Positions 25,919-34,828 of a stretch of 54,924 nt of DNA are shown piece by piece. Source of the stretch: JAKJGA01 sp029554345 (GTDB lineage: Bacteria; Spirochaetota; UBA4802; JAFGJZ01); contig DAOPBR010000015.1 in NCBI GenBank assembly GCA_035395685.1, positions 1 to 54,924 of the forward strand, read 5' to 3'. A model generated the notes under the pieces. The model ran no database searches, had not been told where the DNA came from, and saw only the letters and a program-made list of their open reading frames with translations. Position 1 is the stretch's first letter, and each line of letters opens with the position of its first letter. The translations under genes were made by a program, and so were the position numbers.

Positions 25919-26467
25919 ATGAAAAAAACAGTTCTTTTTGCTTCTATGGTTTTGCTTTCTTCCGTTTTTCTTTTCTCTGCCGATTTCTCTAATCCCGAAG
26001 GATGGTTTGCTTATGATGACAGTGCCGCTCCTAACAACGGTTCTTCGAAAATTTATATTGAATCTGTTAAAAGCGGTGAAGTTTTGTCTGTTACAGCAAA
26101 GGGCAGTGTAACCAAGAAGTTTCAATACGGTTTTGCCGGTTTCGGAATTAATCCTTCTCCAGCTGAACTCGCGAATATTAAAAAAGCTAAAGGTTTTAAA
26201 TTTAAGGTAAAAGGTGACGGCAGAGCCTATCGCGTAAGAGCTAATACTTCAAATATCAGGGATTATAACTATTTCGGTAAAGTATTCGTTACAAAATCCG
26301 GCCAGATAGTTGAAGTTAAAGTAATGTTTTCAGAACTTGAACAGGAATCGTGGGGAACAAAAGTTTCATTTAACAAGAATAAAATAAACCAGTTTACATT
26401 TCAGACTACCGAACAGCCGATTGCGAGTTTTACACTGACAATTATCGGTTTTGAGCTGATAATGTAA
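25919..26467 (+). CDS. Exported CIA30-domain-like protein
   Basis: About 182 residues. A signal peptide (MKKTVLFASMVLLSSVFLFSA) is cleaved probably after FSA. The rest resembles a CIA30/galactose-binding-like jelly roll: GFKFKVKGDGRAYRVRANTS (near residue 100), the KSGQIVEVKVMFSEL strand and INQFTFQTTEQPIASFTLTIIGFEL at the end. Family members in bacteria are putative carbohydrate-binding or assembly proteins. GAGAGG before ATG 25919 fixes the start; a longer reading frame from 25838 lacks these features. It is followed by a 16-bp hairpin and then pyrG. Confidence 0.75.
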   Translation: MKKTVLFASMVLLSSVFLFSADFSNPEGWFAYDDSAAPNNGSSKIYIESVKSGEVLSVTAKGSVTKKFQYGFAGFGINPSPAELANIKKAKGFKFKVKGDGRAYRVRANTSNIRDYNYFGKVFVTKSGQIVEVKVMFSELEQESWGTKVSFNKNKINQFTFQTTEQPIASFTLTIIGFELIM

Positions 26468-26495
26468 AAATTATAGTCAGAATTAATAAATTGAA

Positions 26496-26534
26496 TACTT
26501 CGAAAAGAATCTTCAACGGATTCTTTTCGAAGTA
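26496..26534 (+). terminator. Long perfect hairpin after the CIA30-like gene
   Basis: ACTTCGAAAAGAATC (26497-26511) pairs perfectly with GATTCTTTTCGAAGT (26519-26533) across a 7-base loop, and the flanking T/A adds a sixteenth pair. No T-run follows, so intrinsic termination would be weak. It may mark a processing site, a factor-assisted terminator or an attenuator before pyrG. As a perfect inverted repeat it works equally on both strands. Confidence 0.6.
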
Positions 26535-26635
26535 ATTGAGATGAATTCATTATCAAAATCCTGAAAAAACGCGGAAAACTTTATTGACGAATAATGCCCT
26601 CAATTAAAGACTTCAAATAAACCTAAAGAGGCCGC

Positions 26636-28264
26636 ATGAAAGACAAGAAAACCAAATTCATCTTTGTTACAGGCGGGGTGTGTTCTTCGCTGGGCAAGGG
26701 GCTTTCAACCGCATCCCTTGGACTTCTTCTTGAAGGACACGGATATAAAGTTTCTGTGATAAAGATGGATCCTTATATAAATATTGATCCGGGCACAATG
26801 AGTCCGTATCAGCATGGTGAGGTTTACGTCACCGAAGACGGAGCCGAAACCGATCTTGATTTGGGCTATTATGAAAGATTCACCAATGCGCCTTTATCTC
26901 AGGCTAATTCGGTTTCAACCGGGCAGATATATTTTGAGGTAATAACCAGAGAAAGAAGAGGGGATTATCTCGGACGCACCGTTCAGGTTGTTCCTCATAT
27001 AACAAATGAAATAAAAAAGAGAATTTATAATATCGCACAGGACGGTTTGATGGACTTCGTTCTGGTCGAGATCGGCGGAACTGTAGGAGATATTGAATCG
27101 TTTCCTTTTCTTGAGTCTATCCGTCAGATCCGTCAGGAGCTTGGAAGAACAAGGGCTCTGAACGTTCATCTGACACTAGTTCCGACTTTAACCGTTGCAG
27201 GCGAGCATAAGACTAAGCCGACACAGCATTCGGTTAAGGAGCTGATGCAGATAGGGATCATCCCTGATATTCTGCTTTGCCGTGCGACGATTCCTCTTTC
27301 TGATGAAATGAGAAGCAAGATCGCTCTCTTCTGCAACGTGTCGGATGATCATGTAATTTCTGCCCTCGATTCAAACTGCATCTATGATATTCCGATGATG
27401 CTTCATGATAACGGTTATGATAAAATAGTTCTCGAGCATTTCGGACTGAAACCCGGGAAGCCGGACATTACTGCATGGAAAAAATTCGTCGACGCGTTTA
27501 AGAATCCGAAAAGTACGGTTCAAATAGGCGTGATCGGAAAATATATCGCTCTTCCTGATGCATATAAGTCGATTTATGAAGCGCTAGTTCACGCAGGAGC
27601 TGCGAACAATGTTCATGTTGATATCGTGAAAATTGATCCGGAAGATCTCGAAAAACATAATGATTTTTCAACGCGCATCGGCTCGCTTGACGGAATTCTT
27701 GTTCCGGGCGGTTTCGGTAACCGCGGTGTAGAAGGTAAAATTGATTCAATAAAATATGCTCGTGAAAATAATATTCCTTTTTTCGGAATATGCCTTGGTC
27801 TTCAGTGTGCCGTAATTGAATTCGGCCGGAATGTGTGCGGGCTAAAAAATGCGAATACCAAGGAATGCGAGCCTGAGTGCGAAAACCCTGTAATTTCTCC
27901 ACTTGTAGATCAGGAGATAATTATAGAACTCGGCGGAACGATGAGAAAAGGCTCATATCCGTGTGAGCTTAAAAAAGGCAGCGGTATCAGAAAGATTTAC
28001 GGCGACGCGGATCTCATTCGCGAACGTCACAGGCACAGATATGAATTTACTATGAAATACAAAGAACTGTACGAATCCAAAGGTCTTGTTTTCGGAGGGC
28101 TTCATCCAAACCCTAAACTGGTTGAAACAATTGAGCTTCCGAACCACAGATGGTTTTATGCGGTTCAGTATCATCCCGAATTTCAGTCGAAGCCTGTTAA
28201 ATCGCATCCGCTATTCAAAAGTTTTGTCGAAGCGGCTGTTAAATTCAGAAAGGAAAAGGCTTGA
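26636..28264 (+). CDS. pyrG: CTP synthase
   Basis: Converts UTP, ATP and glutamine to CTP. The 542 residues are full length. The N-terminal synthetase domain begins with KFIFVTGGVCSSLGKGL (P-loop near residue 8). It contains KMDPYINIDPGTMSPYQHGEVYVTEDGAETDLDLGYYERF, quoted in parts here as the metal and UTP-binding region. The C-terminal class I glutamine amidotransferase has GGFGNRGVEGKI and the nucleophile in FFGICLGLQCAV, with YHPEFQSKP carrying the His and Glu. A GAGG ribosome site precedes the ATG. The stop overlaps the mtaB TTG start. Confidence 0.97.
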   Translation: MKDKKTKFIFVTGGVCSSLGKGLSTASLGLLLEGHGYKVSVIKMDPYINIDPGTMSPYQHGEVYVTEDGAETDLDLGYYERFTNAPLSQANSVSTGQIYFEVITRERRGDYLGRTVQVVPHITNEIKKRIYNIAQDGLMDFVLVEIGGTVGDIESFPFLESIRQIRQELGRTRALNVHLTLVPTLTVAGEHKTKPTQHSVKELMQIGIIPDILLCRATIPLSDEMRSKIALFCNVSDDHVISALDSNCIYDIPMMLHDNGYDKIVLEHFGLKPGKPDITAWKKFVDAFKNPKSTVQIGVIGKYIALPDAYKSIYEALVHAGAANNVHVDIVKIDPEDLEKHNDFSTRIGSLDGILVPGGFGNRGVEGKIDSIKYARENNIPFFGICLGLQCAVIEFGRNVCGLKNANTKECEPECENPVISPLVDQEIIIELGGTMRKGSYPCELKKGSGIRKIYGDADLIRERHRHRYEFTMKYKELYESKGLVFGGLHPNPKLVETIELPNHRWFYAVQYHPEFQSKPVKSHPLFKSFVEAAVKFRKEKA

Positions 28265-29457
28265 GCAAAACCTTTTCCGTAAAGACTCTCGGATGTAAGC
28301 TCAACCAGTATGATTCGGGGCGCATTTCAGGCGCATTGAAAAGATGCGGCTGGATTGAACTTCCATTCGGAGAAAAATGCGATGCTGTAATCGTAAATAC
28401 CTGCACGGTTACGGATAATTCCGACAAAAAATGCAGAAATTATATAAGACGTGCAGCGCAAGCCGGTGATGTTTTTGTTACCGGTTGTCTCGCTTCTAGA
28501 GACGGTGAATCCGTTTTGTCGATTCCTGGAGTCAAAGCCGTTTATTCCAATGATGATAAAGAAAATCTCATACTTGATCTGGAGCCGTCCGCTTCAGGCG
28601 AATCTTTCTTTTCACTTTTCGGCAGAACAAGATCATTCTTAAAAATTCAGGATGGATGCGATGGAAAATGTTCATACTGCATCGTTCCGTCCGTGCGCGG
28701 AGTTCCGAGAAGCCGCAGTGCCTCGGAAATTATTGATGAAGCAAAGATACTGATTGATAATAAAACTCCCGAAATTGTGCTCACCGGAATTACTATCGGT
28801 AAGTATAACGATGACGGACTTGATCTCGCATCCCTTGCCTCGAAAATAGCGTCATTGAACGGCGATTTCAGAATACGCATTACATCCATTGAACCGCTTC
28901 ATCTGACGGATGCTCTTGCCGAGATTTATTCGCATGAAAAAATCGCGCCTCATATTCATCTGCCGCTTCAGTCTGGAAGTGCGAAGGTTCTTTCTGAAAT
29001 GAATAGACCGTATACGCCAAGACAATTCATCGAAAGCGTCGAAAGAATTAAGAGAGTTAATGATGATATAGCCGTCGGTACGGATATTATGGTTGGATAT
29101 CCGTCTGAGAAATCAGAGGACTTTGATGAGACGCTTAAAATTGCAAATGAAGCTCAATTTTCATATATTCATCAGTTTACTTATTCGCCGAGAGCCGGAA
29201 CTGTTTCTGCATGCATGAAAATGGAAGAGAAAAACATCATCTCGGAGCGTGCCGCAAAACTCAAGAAACTCGGCGGCAGTCTTATGAAAAACTACCGCGA
29301 AAGATTCGTCGGAAAACTTCTATCTTCAGTTATTGAAGATGACGAAGCGTTAAGCGGAAATTATATTCACATGAAGATATCAGATAAAATAGATAAAAAA
29401 ACAGCTCATGTTAGACTGCTTGATTCAGGAGCTAATCCGCGCGGAGAAATTATATGA
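28261..29457 (+). CDS. mtaB: tRNA N6-threonylcarbamoyladenosine (t6A37) methylthiotransferase MtaB
   Basis: Radical-SAM methylthiotransferase that makes ms2t6A in tRNAs reading ANN codons. 398 residues. The family start SVKTLGCKLNQYDSG distinguishes it from MiaB (QMN). Further cysteines lie in VNTCTVTD and TGCLASRD. The radical-SAM motif is DGCDGKCSYCIVPSVRG, and LTGITIGKY and HLPLQSGS are also typical. The N-terminal region is slightly short compared with Bacillus MtaB (about 450). The start is TTG, overlapping the pyrG stop as TTGA, with AAGGAAAAGG just upstream. The window therefore holds both ms2 enzymes, MiaB and MtaB. Confidence 0.92.
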   Translation: MSKTFSVKTLGCKLNQYDSGRISGALKRCGWIELPFGEKCDAVIVNTCTVTDNSDKKCRNYIRRAAQAGDVFVTGCLASRDGESVLSIPGVKAVYSNDDKENLILDLEPSASGESFFSLFGRTRSFLKIQDGCDGKCSYCIVPSVRGVPRSRSASEIIDEAKILIDNKTPEIVLTGITIGKYNDDGLDLASLASKIASLNGDFRIRITSIEPLHLTDALAEIYSHEKIAPHIHLPLQSGSAKVLSEMNRPYTPRQFIESVERIKRVNDDIAVGTDIMVGYPSEKSEDFDETLKIANEAQFSYIHQFTYSPRAGTVSACMKMEEKNIISERAAKLKKLGGSLMKNYRERFVGKLLSSVIEDDEALSGNYIHMKISDKIDKKTAHVRLLDSGANPRGEII

Positions 29458-30476
29458 AAAAATATATCATTATACTTATTTCATTTTTTCTTTTCTGCAG
29501 TGAGACAAAATCAGAAGAATTCACTATTCTTTTCATGGGTGATTTTCTAACAGGAATTAATATCGAGCATTTCACAAGGAATGAAGGCGCGGATTATCCG
29601 TACCGTCGCATAAAGCCGTTGATTGATAAATATGATCTGGTGTTTGCGAATCTAGAATCTTCAATAACGGAAAGAGGAAAACCCGTAACAAACAAAGCAT
29701 GGGTTTTCCGCACAAGTTATTTCTGTGCTTCTTTTCTTCCTTCACTCGGATTGGATGTTGTGTCATTATCGAACAATCATATTCTTGATTACGGAAAAGA
29801 CGGTTTAATCGACACGATTAAATTTCTTGAAAAAAATAATATTGCTTACTGCGGAGCCGGAATGAATGAAGACGAAGCGCGGCAACCAGCCGTGATTTCA
29901 TCCGGCAATAGAAAGATTTTGTTTCTTGCATACAATGATCTTCCGCCTTCGTATTATTACGCAAAAGGATCAAAATACGGATCTGCACAAATAAATGATG
30001 AAAAAATAATTTCAGACATAAGAAAACACAAGACGAAGGATAATCTTGTTTTTGTTTCTCTTCATTGGGGTGTTGAACATTCAACTCAGATTAAACCTGA
30101 ACAGATAAAACAGGCGCATAAGTATATTGATGCAGGTGCTGACGGAATAATCGGTCATCATCCTCACGTACCGCAGGGAGTAGAAATATATAAAGGCAAG
30201 CCTGTGTTCTATTCACTCGGAAACGCTGTAAACGGATATTATAATCAGAAATACATGCCGAATATTTTCGGTGCGGTCAAAATCAAAGACGGCAATATAG
30301 CTGAAGTCCGCGTAATTCCGATTGAAGGAGATAATTACAAGATGCGGTTTCAGCCGTTTCCATTGACTGGTGAAGAATCCGCCGCTTTCTTAAAGAAAGT
30401 TGAAAATTTAAGTTCGCGGTTTAAAACAAAGTTTATCATCGAAGGCGATGAGGCAGTTGTTTTTGATGTTAGATAA
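29454..30476 (+). CDS. CapA-family (PGA_cap) metallophosphatase-like exported protein
   Basis: 340 residues. An N-terminal hydrophobic stretch (KKYIIILISFFLFC) ends at a cysteine, so it may be a lipoprotein or carry a cleaved signal peptide. The PGA_cap domain follows: FMGDFLTGINIE near residue 28, DLVFANLESSIT near residue 60, VVSLSNNHILDYGKDGL near residue 102, VSLHWGVEHSTQ near residue 200 and GADGIIGHHPHVPQG near residue 228, with the metal-ligand Asp, Asn and His pattern. CapA is tied to poly-gamma-glutamate capsule in Bacillus, but without capB/capC the role here is open. The start overlaps mtaB as ATGA. Confidence 0.88.
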   Translation: MKKYIIILISFFLFCSETKSEEFTILFMGDFLTGINIEHFTRNEGADYPYRRIKPLIDKYDLVFANLESSITERGKPVTNKAWVFRTSYFCASFLPSLGLDVVSLSNNHILDYGKDGLIDTIKFLEKNNIAYCGAGMNEDEARQPAVISSGNRKILFLAYNDLPPSYYYAKGSKYGSAQINDEKIISDIRKHKTKDNLVFVSLHWGVEHSTQIKPEQIKQAHKYIDAGADGIIGHHPHVPQGVEIYKGKPVFYSLGNAVNGYYNQKYMPNIFGAVKIKDGNIAEVRVIPIEGDNYKMRFQPFPLTGEESAAFLKKVENLSSRFKTKFIIEGDEAVVFDVR

Positions 30477-30966
30477 AATACTATTTGATAATTCAGACAG
30501 CAATACGAAAATGCATCTTGTGTCCGATGACGATGAAATTCCGTATAATCTTCTGCTCCTTGCCGATGAGACAATCGAATCAATTGATAAATACATTCAT
30601 GAATGTTCTATTTACCTTCTTATGTATAATAATAAACCTGTTGGCGTTTGTGCCGTTTCCGTAATCAGCTTCGGTATAATTGAAATCAAAAATATTGCGG
30701 TAGTCGAAGAATTCCGCGGCAGAGGCTTCGGCAAGATGATGCTGAATTCTGTAATTGATAATGCGGAAAGAAACGGATACGAACGTGTGATAATCGGCAC
30801 AGGCGACGCGGGAATCCGCCAGATAAAGCTTTATAGACAATGCGGATTTGAAATCTATGAAAGAAAAAAGAATTTTTTCATAGATAATTTTCCGGAGCCG
30901 ATTTATGAAAACGGAATACAGTTGATAGACATGGTTATGCTGAAGAGAGATATTGTTAAAAAATGA
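30466..30966 (+). CDS. GNAT-family N-acetyltransferase
   Basis: About 166 residues with a single GNAT fold. Strand 4 and motif A, VISFGIIEIKNIAVVEEFRGRGFGKMML near residue 75, contain the acetyl-CoA pyrophosphate loop R-G-R-G-F-G-K. The tail strand pattern IIGTGDAGIRQIKLYRQCGFEIY is the typical C-terminal part. The acceptor is unknown. ATG 30466 is assumed; another ATG 18 bases upstream is in frame. It overlaps the capA-like gene by 11 bases and is the last gene before the glucosidase promoter. Confidence 0.85.
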   Translation: MLDKILFDNSDSNTKMHLVSDDDEIPYNLLLLADETIESIDKYIHECSIYLLMYNNKPVGVCAVSVISFGIIEIKNIAVVEEFRGRGFGKMMLNSVIDNAERNGYERVIIGTGDAGIRQIKLYRQCGFEIYERKKNFFIDNFPEPIYENGIQLIDMVMLKRDIVKK

Positions 30967-30971
30967 TTCAG

Positions 30972-31001
30972 TTGTAATAATCCATATTAAGAAAATATAA
31001 A
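30972..31001 (+). promoter_or_regulatory. Candidate sigma-70 promoter for the GH13 glucosidase
   Basis: TTGTAA (30972-30977), an 18-base spacer, then TATAAA (30996-31001). The leader would be about 53 bases. Both hexamers are imperfect, so the call is tentative. Confidence 0.4.
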
Positions 31002-31060
31002 TTCTTTATTCAGCCCGCCTTTTTAAATTTACAAAAGATGATATGCTGTGAAAATGAGTC

Positions 31061-32677
31061 ATGAGTATCTCTAATGATAAATGGATCTGGTGGAAAGACG
31101 GGGTAATATATCAGATTTATCCCAGATCTTTTTATGATTCTAACGGCGACGGTATCGGCGATATCCGCGGCATAATTGAAAAGATTGATTATCTCGAATA
31201 TCTCGGCATTGACGCAGTCTGGCTTTCGCCGATCAACAGAAGTCCCATGGATGATTTCGGGTATGATATAAAAGATTACCGCCGTATAGAATCGATTTTC
31301 GGGACCGAAGCCGACTTCGATGAACTGATAAAAACATTTCATGCAAAAAATATAAAAATCATTTTCGATCTTGTTATGAATCACACATCGAGCAGTCATT
31401 TGTGGTTTGTTGAATCGCGTTCATCAAAGACAAATCCGAAACGCGACTGGTATATCTGGCAAAAGAGAAGGCAAGGAAAATATCCGAATAATTGGAGAGC
31501 TGCTTTCGGCGGCCGCGCGTGGGAATATGACAAGATTACCGGAGAATATTATCTGCATTCATTTTTGAAGCAGCAGCCCGATATCAACTGGAGAAACAAA
31601 GAGCTTCGTGATGCGGTTTTTGATGATATCAAATTCTGGCTTGACCGCGGCATTGACGGTTTCAGGCTTGATGTGGTCAACTGGTTTATTAAGGATGAAA
31701 AGCTCAGAAACAATCCATATACTATCGGTTATTCTCCGCGTATCTATGATATGCAGAATCATATTTATGACCGCAATAGACCCGAAACTCATGATGTTCT
31801 AAAAGATTTCAGAAAGCTTTTGGATAGTTATCCGGAAAGGATGAGCGTAGGTGAAGTATTTTCGCCTCCGCCGGGAGATCCGCGTCTTTCCTCAGAATTT
31901 CTCGGAAACGGAAAAGATCAGCTGGATATGGCTTTTGATTTCTCACTTATGTATGTTAAGTGGAACGCGAAAGCCTTTTATAAAAAAATTTCAAACTGGC
32001 TTGATCTCATTCCTGCTGAAGGGTGGCCTTGTCATGTTCTTTCAAACCATGATCAGCCGCGGCAGGCTTCGAGATTTTATAAAAAGAATTATACAGATGA
32101 AAGATGCCGCATTCTTGCAGTGCTTCTTTTGACATTGAAGGGAACACCGTTTGTGTATTACGGCGAAGAAATAGGTATGCGTGACGGAAAGATCAGCCGT
32201 TCAAAACTCCGTGATCCTCTAGGCAAAAAGTACTGGCCGTTTTTCAAGGGGCGCGATCCCGAAAGAACTCCGATGCAGTGGGAGAATGCTGAAAATGGAG
32301 GATTTACAACTGGTGTTCCATGGCTTCCTGTAAACTCTGATTATTGGAAAAGAAATGTTTATAAGCAGATTGAAGATAAAAATTCGCTTCTTAACCTTTA
32401 CAGATTTCTGATTTTGCTTCGCCGGAAAGAATATAATTTAAGAAGAGGCTCAATAGTTTTTGTGGAAACAGGAGAGGCCGGAATTCTTTCTTACATGCGC
32501 GGCTGTGAATTTGAAATAGCGCTCAATTTTGACAACAGAATCAAGCAGTATTTTCCTCAGGGGCATGACGCAGAAATAGTTTATTCTTCAGAGAAATTTT
32601 CAAAGGTGACAGAATCGAAGATTCTGCAACCGTATGAAGCCGTAATACTTCGGCATAATCAGCATAGAAATTCGTAA
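31061..32677 (+). CDS. GH13 alpha-glucosidase (oligo-1,6-glucosidase-like)
   Basis: Cytoplasmic glycoside hydrolase of family 13 in the alpha-glucosidase/oligo-1,6-glucosidase subfamily. 538 residues, without signal peptide. Conserved regions in order: GIDAVWLSPI, FDLVMNHTS, GFRLDVVNW with nucleophile Asp204, SVGEVF with acid/base Glu265, and SNHDQPR with stabiliser Asp331. VVNW after the nucleophile favours alpha-1,6 or mixed glucosidases over neopullulanases. The N-terminal WWKDGVIYQIYPRSFYDSNGDGIGDIRGI is classical. No clear ribosome site precedes the ATG. The end overlaps the TrmH gene by 19 bases, tail to tail. Confidence 0.92.
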   Translation: MSISNDKWIWWKDGVIYQIYPRSFYDSNGDGIGDIRGIIEKIDYLEYLGIDAVWLSPINRSPMDDFGYDIKDYRRIESIFGTEADFDELIKTFHAKNIKIIFDLVMNHTSSSHLWFVESRSSKTNPKRDWYIWQKRRQGKYPNNWRAAFGGRAWEYDKITGEYYLHSFLKQQPDINWRNKELRDAVFDDIKFWLDRGIDGFRLDVVNWFIKDEKLRNNPYTIGYSPRIYDMQNHIYDRNRPETHDVLKDFRKLLDSYPERMSVGEVFSPPPGDPRLSSEFLGNGKDQLDMAFDFSLMYVKWNAKAFYKKISNWLDLIPAEGWPCHVLSNHDQPRQASRFYKKNYTDERCRILAVLLLTLKGTPFVYYGEEIGMRDGKISRSKLRDPLGKKYWPFFKGRDPERTPMQWENAENGGFTTGVPWLPVNSDYWKRNVYKQIEDKNSLLNLYRFLILLRRKEYNLRRGSIVFVETGEAGILSYMRGCEFEIALNFDNRIKQYFPQGHDAEIVYSSEKFSKVTESKILQPYEAVILRHNQHRNS

Positions 32678-33369
32678 AGAGTTATTCCTGCAGCGACCGA
32701 TGCGTTCAGCGATGAAACATTTCCTTTCAGCGGAATCTTCGCGAGGAAGTCGCATTTTTCCTGAGTCAGTCTGCGCATTCCGCTACCTTCAGCTCCGATA
32801 ACTATTACGGCAGGTTTTGTGTCTTTAAGTTCCCTTACATTTTTCTGCGCTTCTCCGCTTGTGCCGATTACCCAGAATCCAGCATCTTTTGCGCGGTCAA
32901 TGAACTGTGCGATGTTTGACACAATTTCTACATCTATATATGCTGTTGCGCCTGCTGAAGTTTTTATTACGGTTTCATTTATGCCGCTCGAATTGACTTT
33001 CTGCATCACGACTCCGTCTGCTCCCAGTGCTTCAGCCGAGCGGATTATCGCACCTGTATTATGCGGATCGGTTATCTGATCAAGTAGAACTATGACACCG
33101 TTTTTTGCGGCTACTGCCTTGAGATCAATTCCTGCTGATGTCTGCTTTGCAGTAAGAATTACTCCCTGATGGTTTCCGGCGAACATTTCGTCTAATGTTT
33201 TATTGTCGCATTTGATTATCTTGACGCTTTTCTTTTTGGCTGCCTGAATAATCGAATCTACGATTTTGCCCTGTGCCGAATCAGACAGATAAAGAGCTTC
33301 AGGTTTCGCGTCTGTCTGAAGATATTCAAAAACGGGGTTTCTCCCCGGAATCATTTTTTTAGCTTCCAT
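32659..33369 (-). CDS. SpoU/TrmH-family rRNA or tRNA 2'-O-methyltransferase (RlmB-like)
   Basis: SPOUT knot methyltransferase, 236 residues from the first ATG. The N-terminal substrate-binding domain starts IPGRNPVFEYL and resembles RlmB. Motif 1 is DPHNTGAIIRSAEALGADGVV near residue 105, motif 2 VIGAEGSGMRRLT near residue 190 and motif 3 IPLKGNVSSLNASVAAGITLYE at the end. RlmB methylates G2251 of 23S rRNA, but relatives act on tRNA, so the target is left open. Two starts are good: ATG 33369 with AAGGA, and ATG 33354, which overlaps the cysS stop as ATGA behind GGAAG. Confidence 0.9.
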   Translation of the reverse strand: MEAKKMIPGRNPVFEYLQTDAKPEALYLSDSAQGKIVDSIIQAAKKKSVKIIKCDNKTLDEMFAGNHQGVILTAKQTSAGIDLKAVAAKNGVIVLLDQITDPHNTGAIIRSAEALGADGVVMQKVNSSGINETVIKTSAGATAYIDVEIVSNIAQFIDRAKDAGFWVIGTSGEAQKNVRELKDTKPAVIVIGAEGSGMRRLTQEKCDFLAKIPLKGNVSSLNASVAAGITLYEFLC

Positions 33370-34784
33370 CTGGTTCCTTCTTTTCCGTCTTCAAGAATTA
33401 TTCCTTCAGCGAGCAGTTCGTCGCGAATTTCATCGGAACGTTTGAAATTTTTATCAATACGCGCCTGTTTTCTTTCTTCAATAAGAGTGTTAACCCGTTT
33501 TTCAAGTTCCGCATCTATCGTTTTCGTGTCTGAAAAAATGAACCCGAATACCATATCAGTTTTTTTGAGAGCCGAAAGAATTTCTTCTTTGTCTTCCTTT
33601 GATATTGCTCTGTCAAGCAGTGGATTTACTGTATGCATGAATTCAAAAAACGCGCCGAAAGCGCCGGATGTATTGAGATCATTGTCCATACTTTCGGAAA
33701 AATCTTTAAGATATAATTCAACCGCGTCCGAGACGGTTTTGTTGCGGTTGGTTTCTTCAACATTAACCGAATTGAGTCGTGTGATGAAGTTATCGATTTT
33801 TTCAAGAGAACTTTCCGCACCTTTGAGTCCTTCAAGCGTGAAGTTGAGCTGTTTTCTGTAATGCGCTGAAAGCAGAAGGTATCTGATCGCCCGCGGAGAA
33901 TAACCTTTTTCTGTTAAATCTCTCAGTGTGTAGAAATTGCCTTTTGACTTGCTCATCTTGGTTCCTTCAACAAGAAGGTGTTCCCAGTGAAGCCAGTATC
34001 TTGCAAAAGGTTCGCCGTATGCGGCTTCGCTTTGAGCTATTTCATTTTCGTGATGCGGAAATATTAGATCGACTCCGCCTGTGTGAATGTCAATTGTTTT
34101 GCCGTATATTTTTCTTACCATTGCAGAGCATTCGATATGCCAGCCGGGTCTTCCGCCGTCCATTGATTTTATTTTCCATGAAGGTTCGTTTTCTTTAGAA
34201 GCTTTCCAGAGTGCGAAATCACGTGCGTCGTCTTTCTCGTATTCGTCAGCGTCGTATCTCGCTCCGCTTATAGTTTCGCGTTTTTCAAGATTGCTGAGTT
34301 TGCCGTATTGTTCAAATTTTGCTATTGAAAAATAAAGTGAACCGTCTTTTTCATAGACGAGACCCTTATTTCTGAGACGTTCGATTATATCGTCCATTGA
34401 ATCAATGTTGTCAGTCGCTCTCGGATAATGCTCGAACTGTTCGATTGACAGGCTTGCAAGGTCTTCAAAGAAAATGTTTGTATATTTTTCCGTAAAGTCT
34501 TTAAGAGAGAGTCCGTTATCGTTGGCTCCCTTGATAGTTTTATCGTCGACGTCAGTAATATTCATCGTGTGTTCGACTTTATAACCTGAGTATTTGAGAT
34601 ATCGTCTAAGAAGATCGTTTAATGTGAATGTTCTGAAGTTTCCGATATGAGCATATGAATAAACAGTCGGACCGCAGGAGTAGATTGAAACTGCATCATA
34701 ATCAGCCGGAGTATTTTTTCTTACTCCGCCTGGTATAAACTCTTCTGTTGTATGTGTGTATGTGTTATAAAATTTTAAAGACAT
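33351..34784 (-). CDS. cysS: Cysteinyl-tRNA synthetase
   Basis: Class I synthetase, about 477 residues. The HIGH equivalent and first zinc cysteine lie in YSCGPTVYSYAHIGNFRTF near residue 33. Zinc ligands continue in WHIECSAM and HHENEIAQSE, and KMSKS is in GTKMSKSKGNFYTL near residue 270. The C-terminal DALR-like helical domain ends in the typical GTRWKLKK. ATG 34784 is chosen because GGAG lies six bases upstream; an ATG two codons earlier is inside that element. It is followed by the TrmH gene with overlap, a common pairing (cysS-trmH). Confidence 0.96.
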   Translation of the reverse strand: MSLKFYNTYTHTTEEFIPGGVRKNTPADYDAVSIYSCGPTVYSYAHIGNFRTFTLNDLLRRYLKYSGYKVEHTMNITDVDDKTIKGANDNGLSLKDFTEKYTNIFFEDLASLSIEQFEHYPRATDNIDSMDDIIERLRNKGLVYEKDGSLYFSIAKFEQYGKLSNLEKRETISGARYDADEYEKDDARDFALWKASKENEPSWKIKSMDGGRPGWHIECSAMVRKIYGKTIDIHTGGVDLIFPHHENEIAQSEAAYGEPFARYWLHWEHLLVEGTKMSKSKGNFYTLRDLTEKGYSPRAIRYLLLSAHYRKQLNFTLEGLKGAESSLEKIDNFITRLNSVNVEETNRNKTVSDAVELYLKDFSESMDNDLNTSGAFGAFFEFMHTVNPLLDRAISKEDKEEILSALKKTDMVFGFIFSDTKTIDAELEKRVNTLIEERKQARIDKNFKRSDEIRDELLAEGIILEDGKEGTRWKLKK

Positions 34785-34828
34785 CAGCATCTCCGGAAAT
34801 GGGGCGGACTTTGCCCGTACTCCGGATA

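Noticed and set aside
29454..30476. Capsule (poly-gamma-glutamate) biosynthesis locus
   Set aside because: Only a CapA-type protein is present; no capB or capC homologue lies nearby.
34790..34828. Terminator between the coiled-coil gene and cysS
   Set aside because: TCCGGA palindromes and a GGGC/GCCC pair exist, but the stems are short and no T-run follows; operon continuity is more likely.
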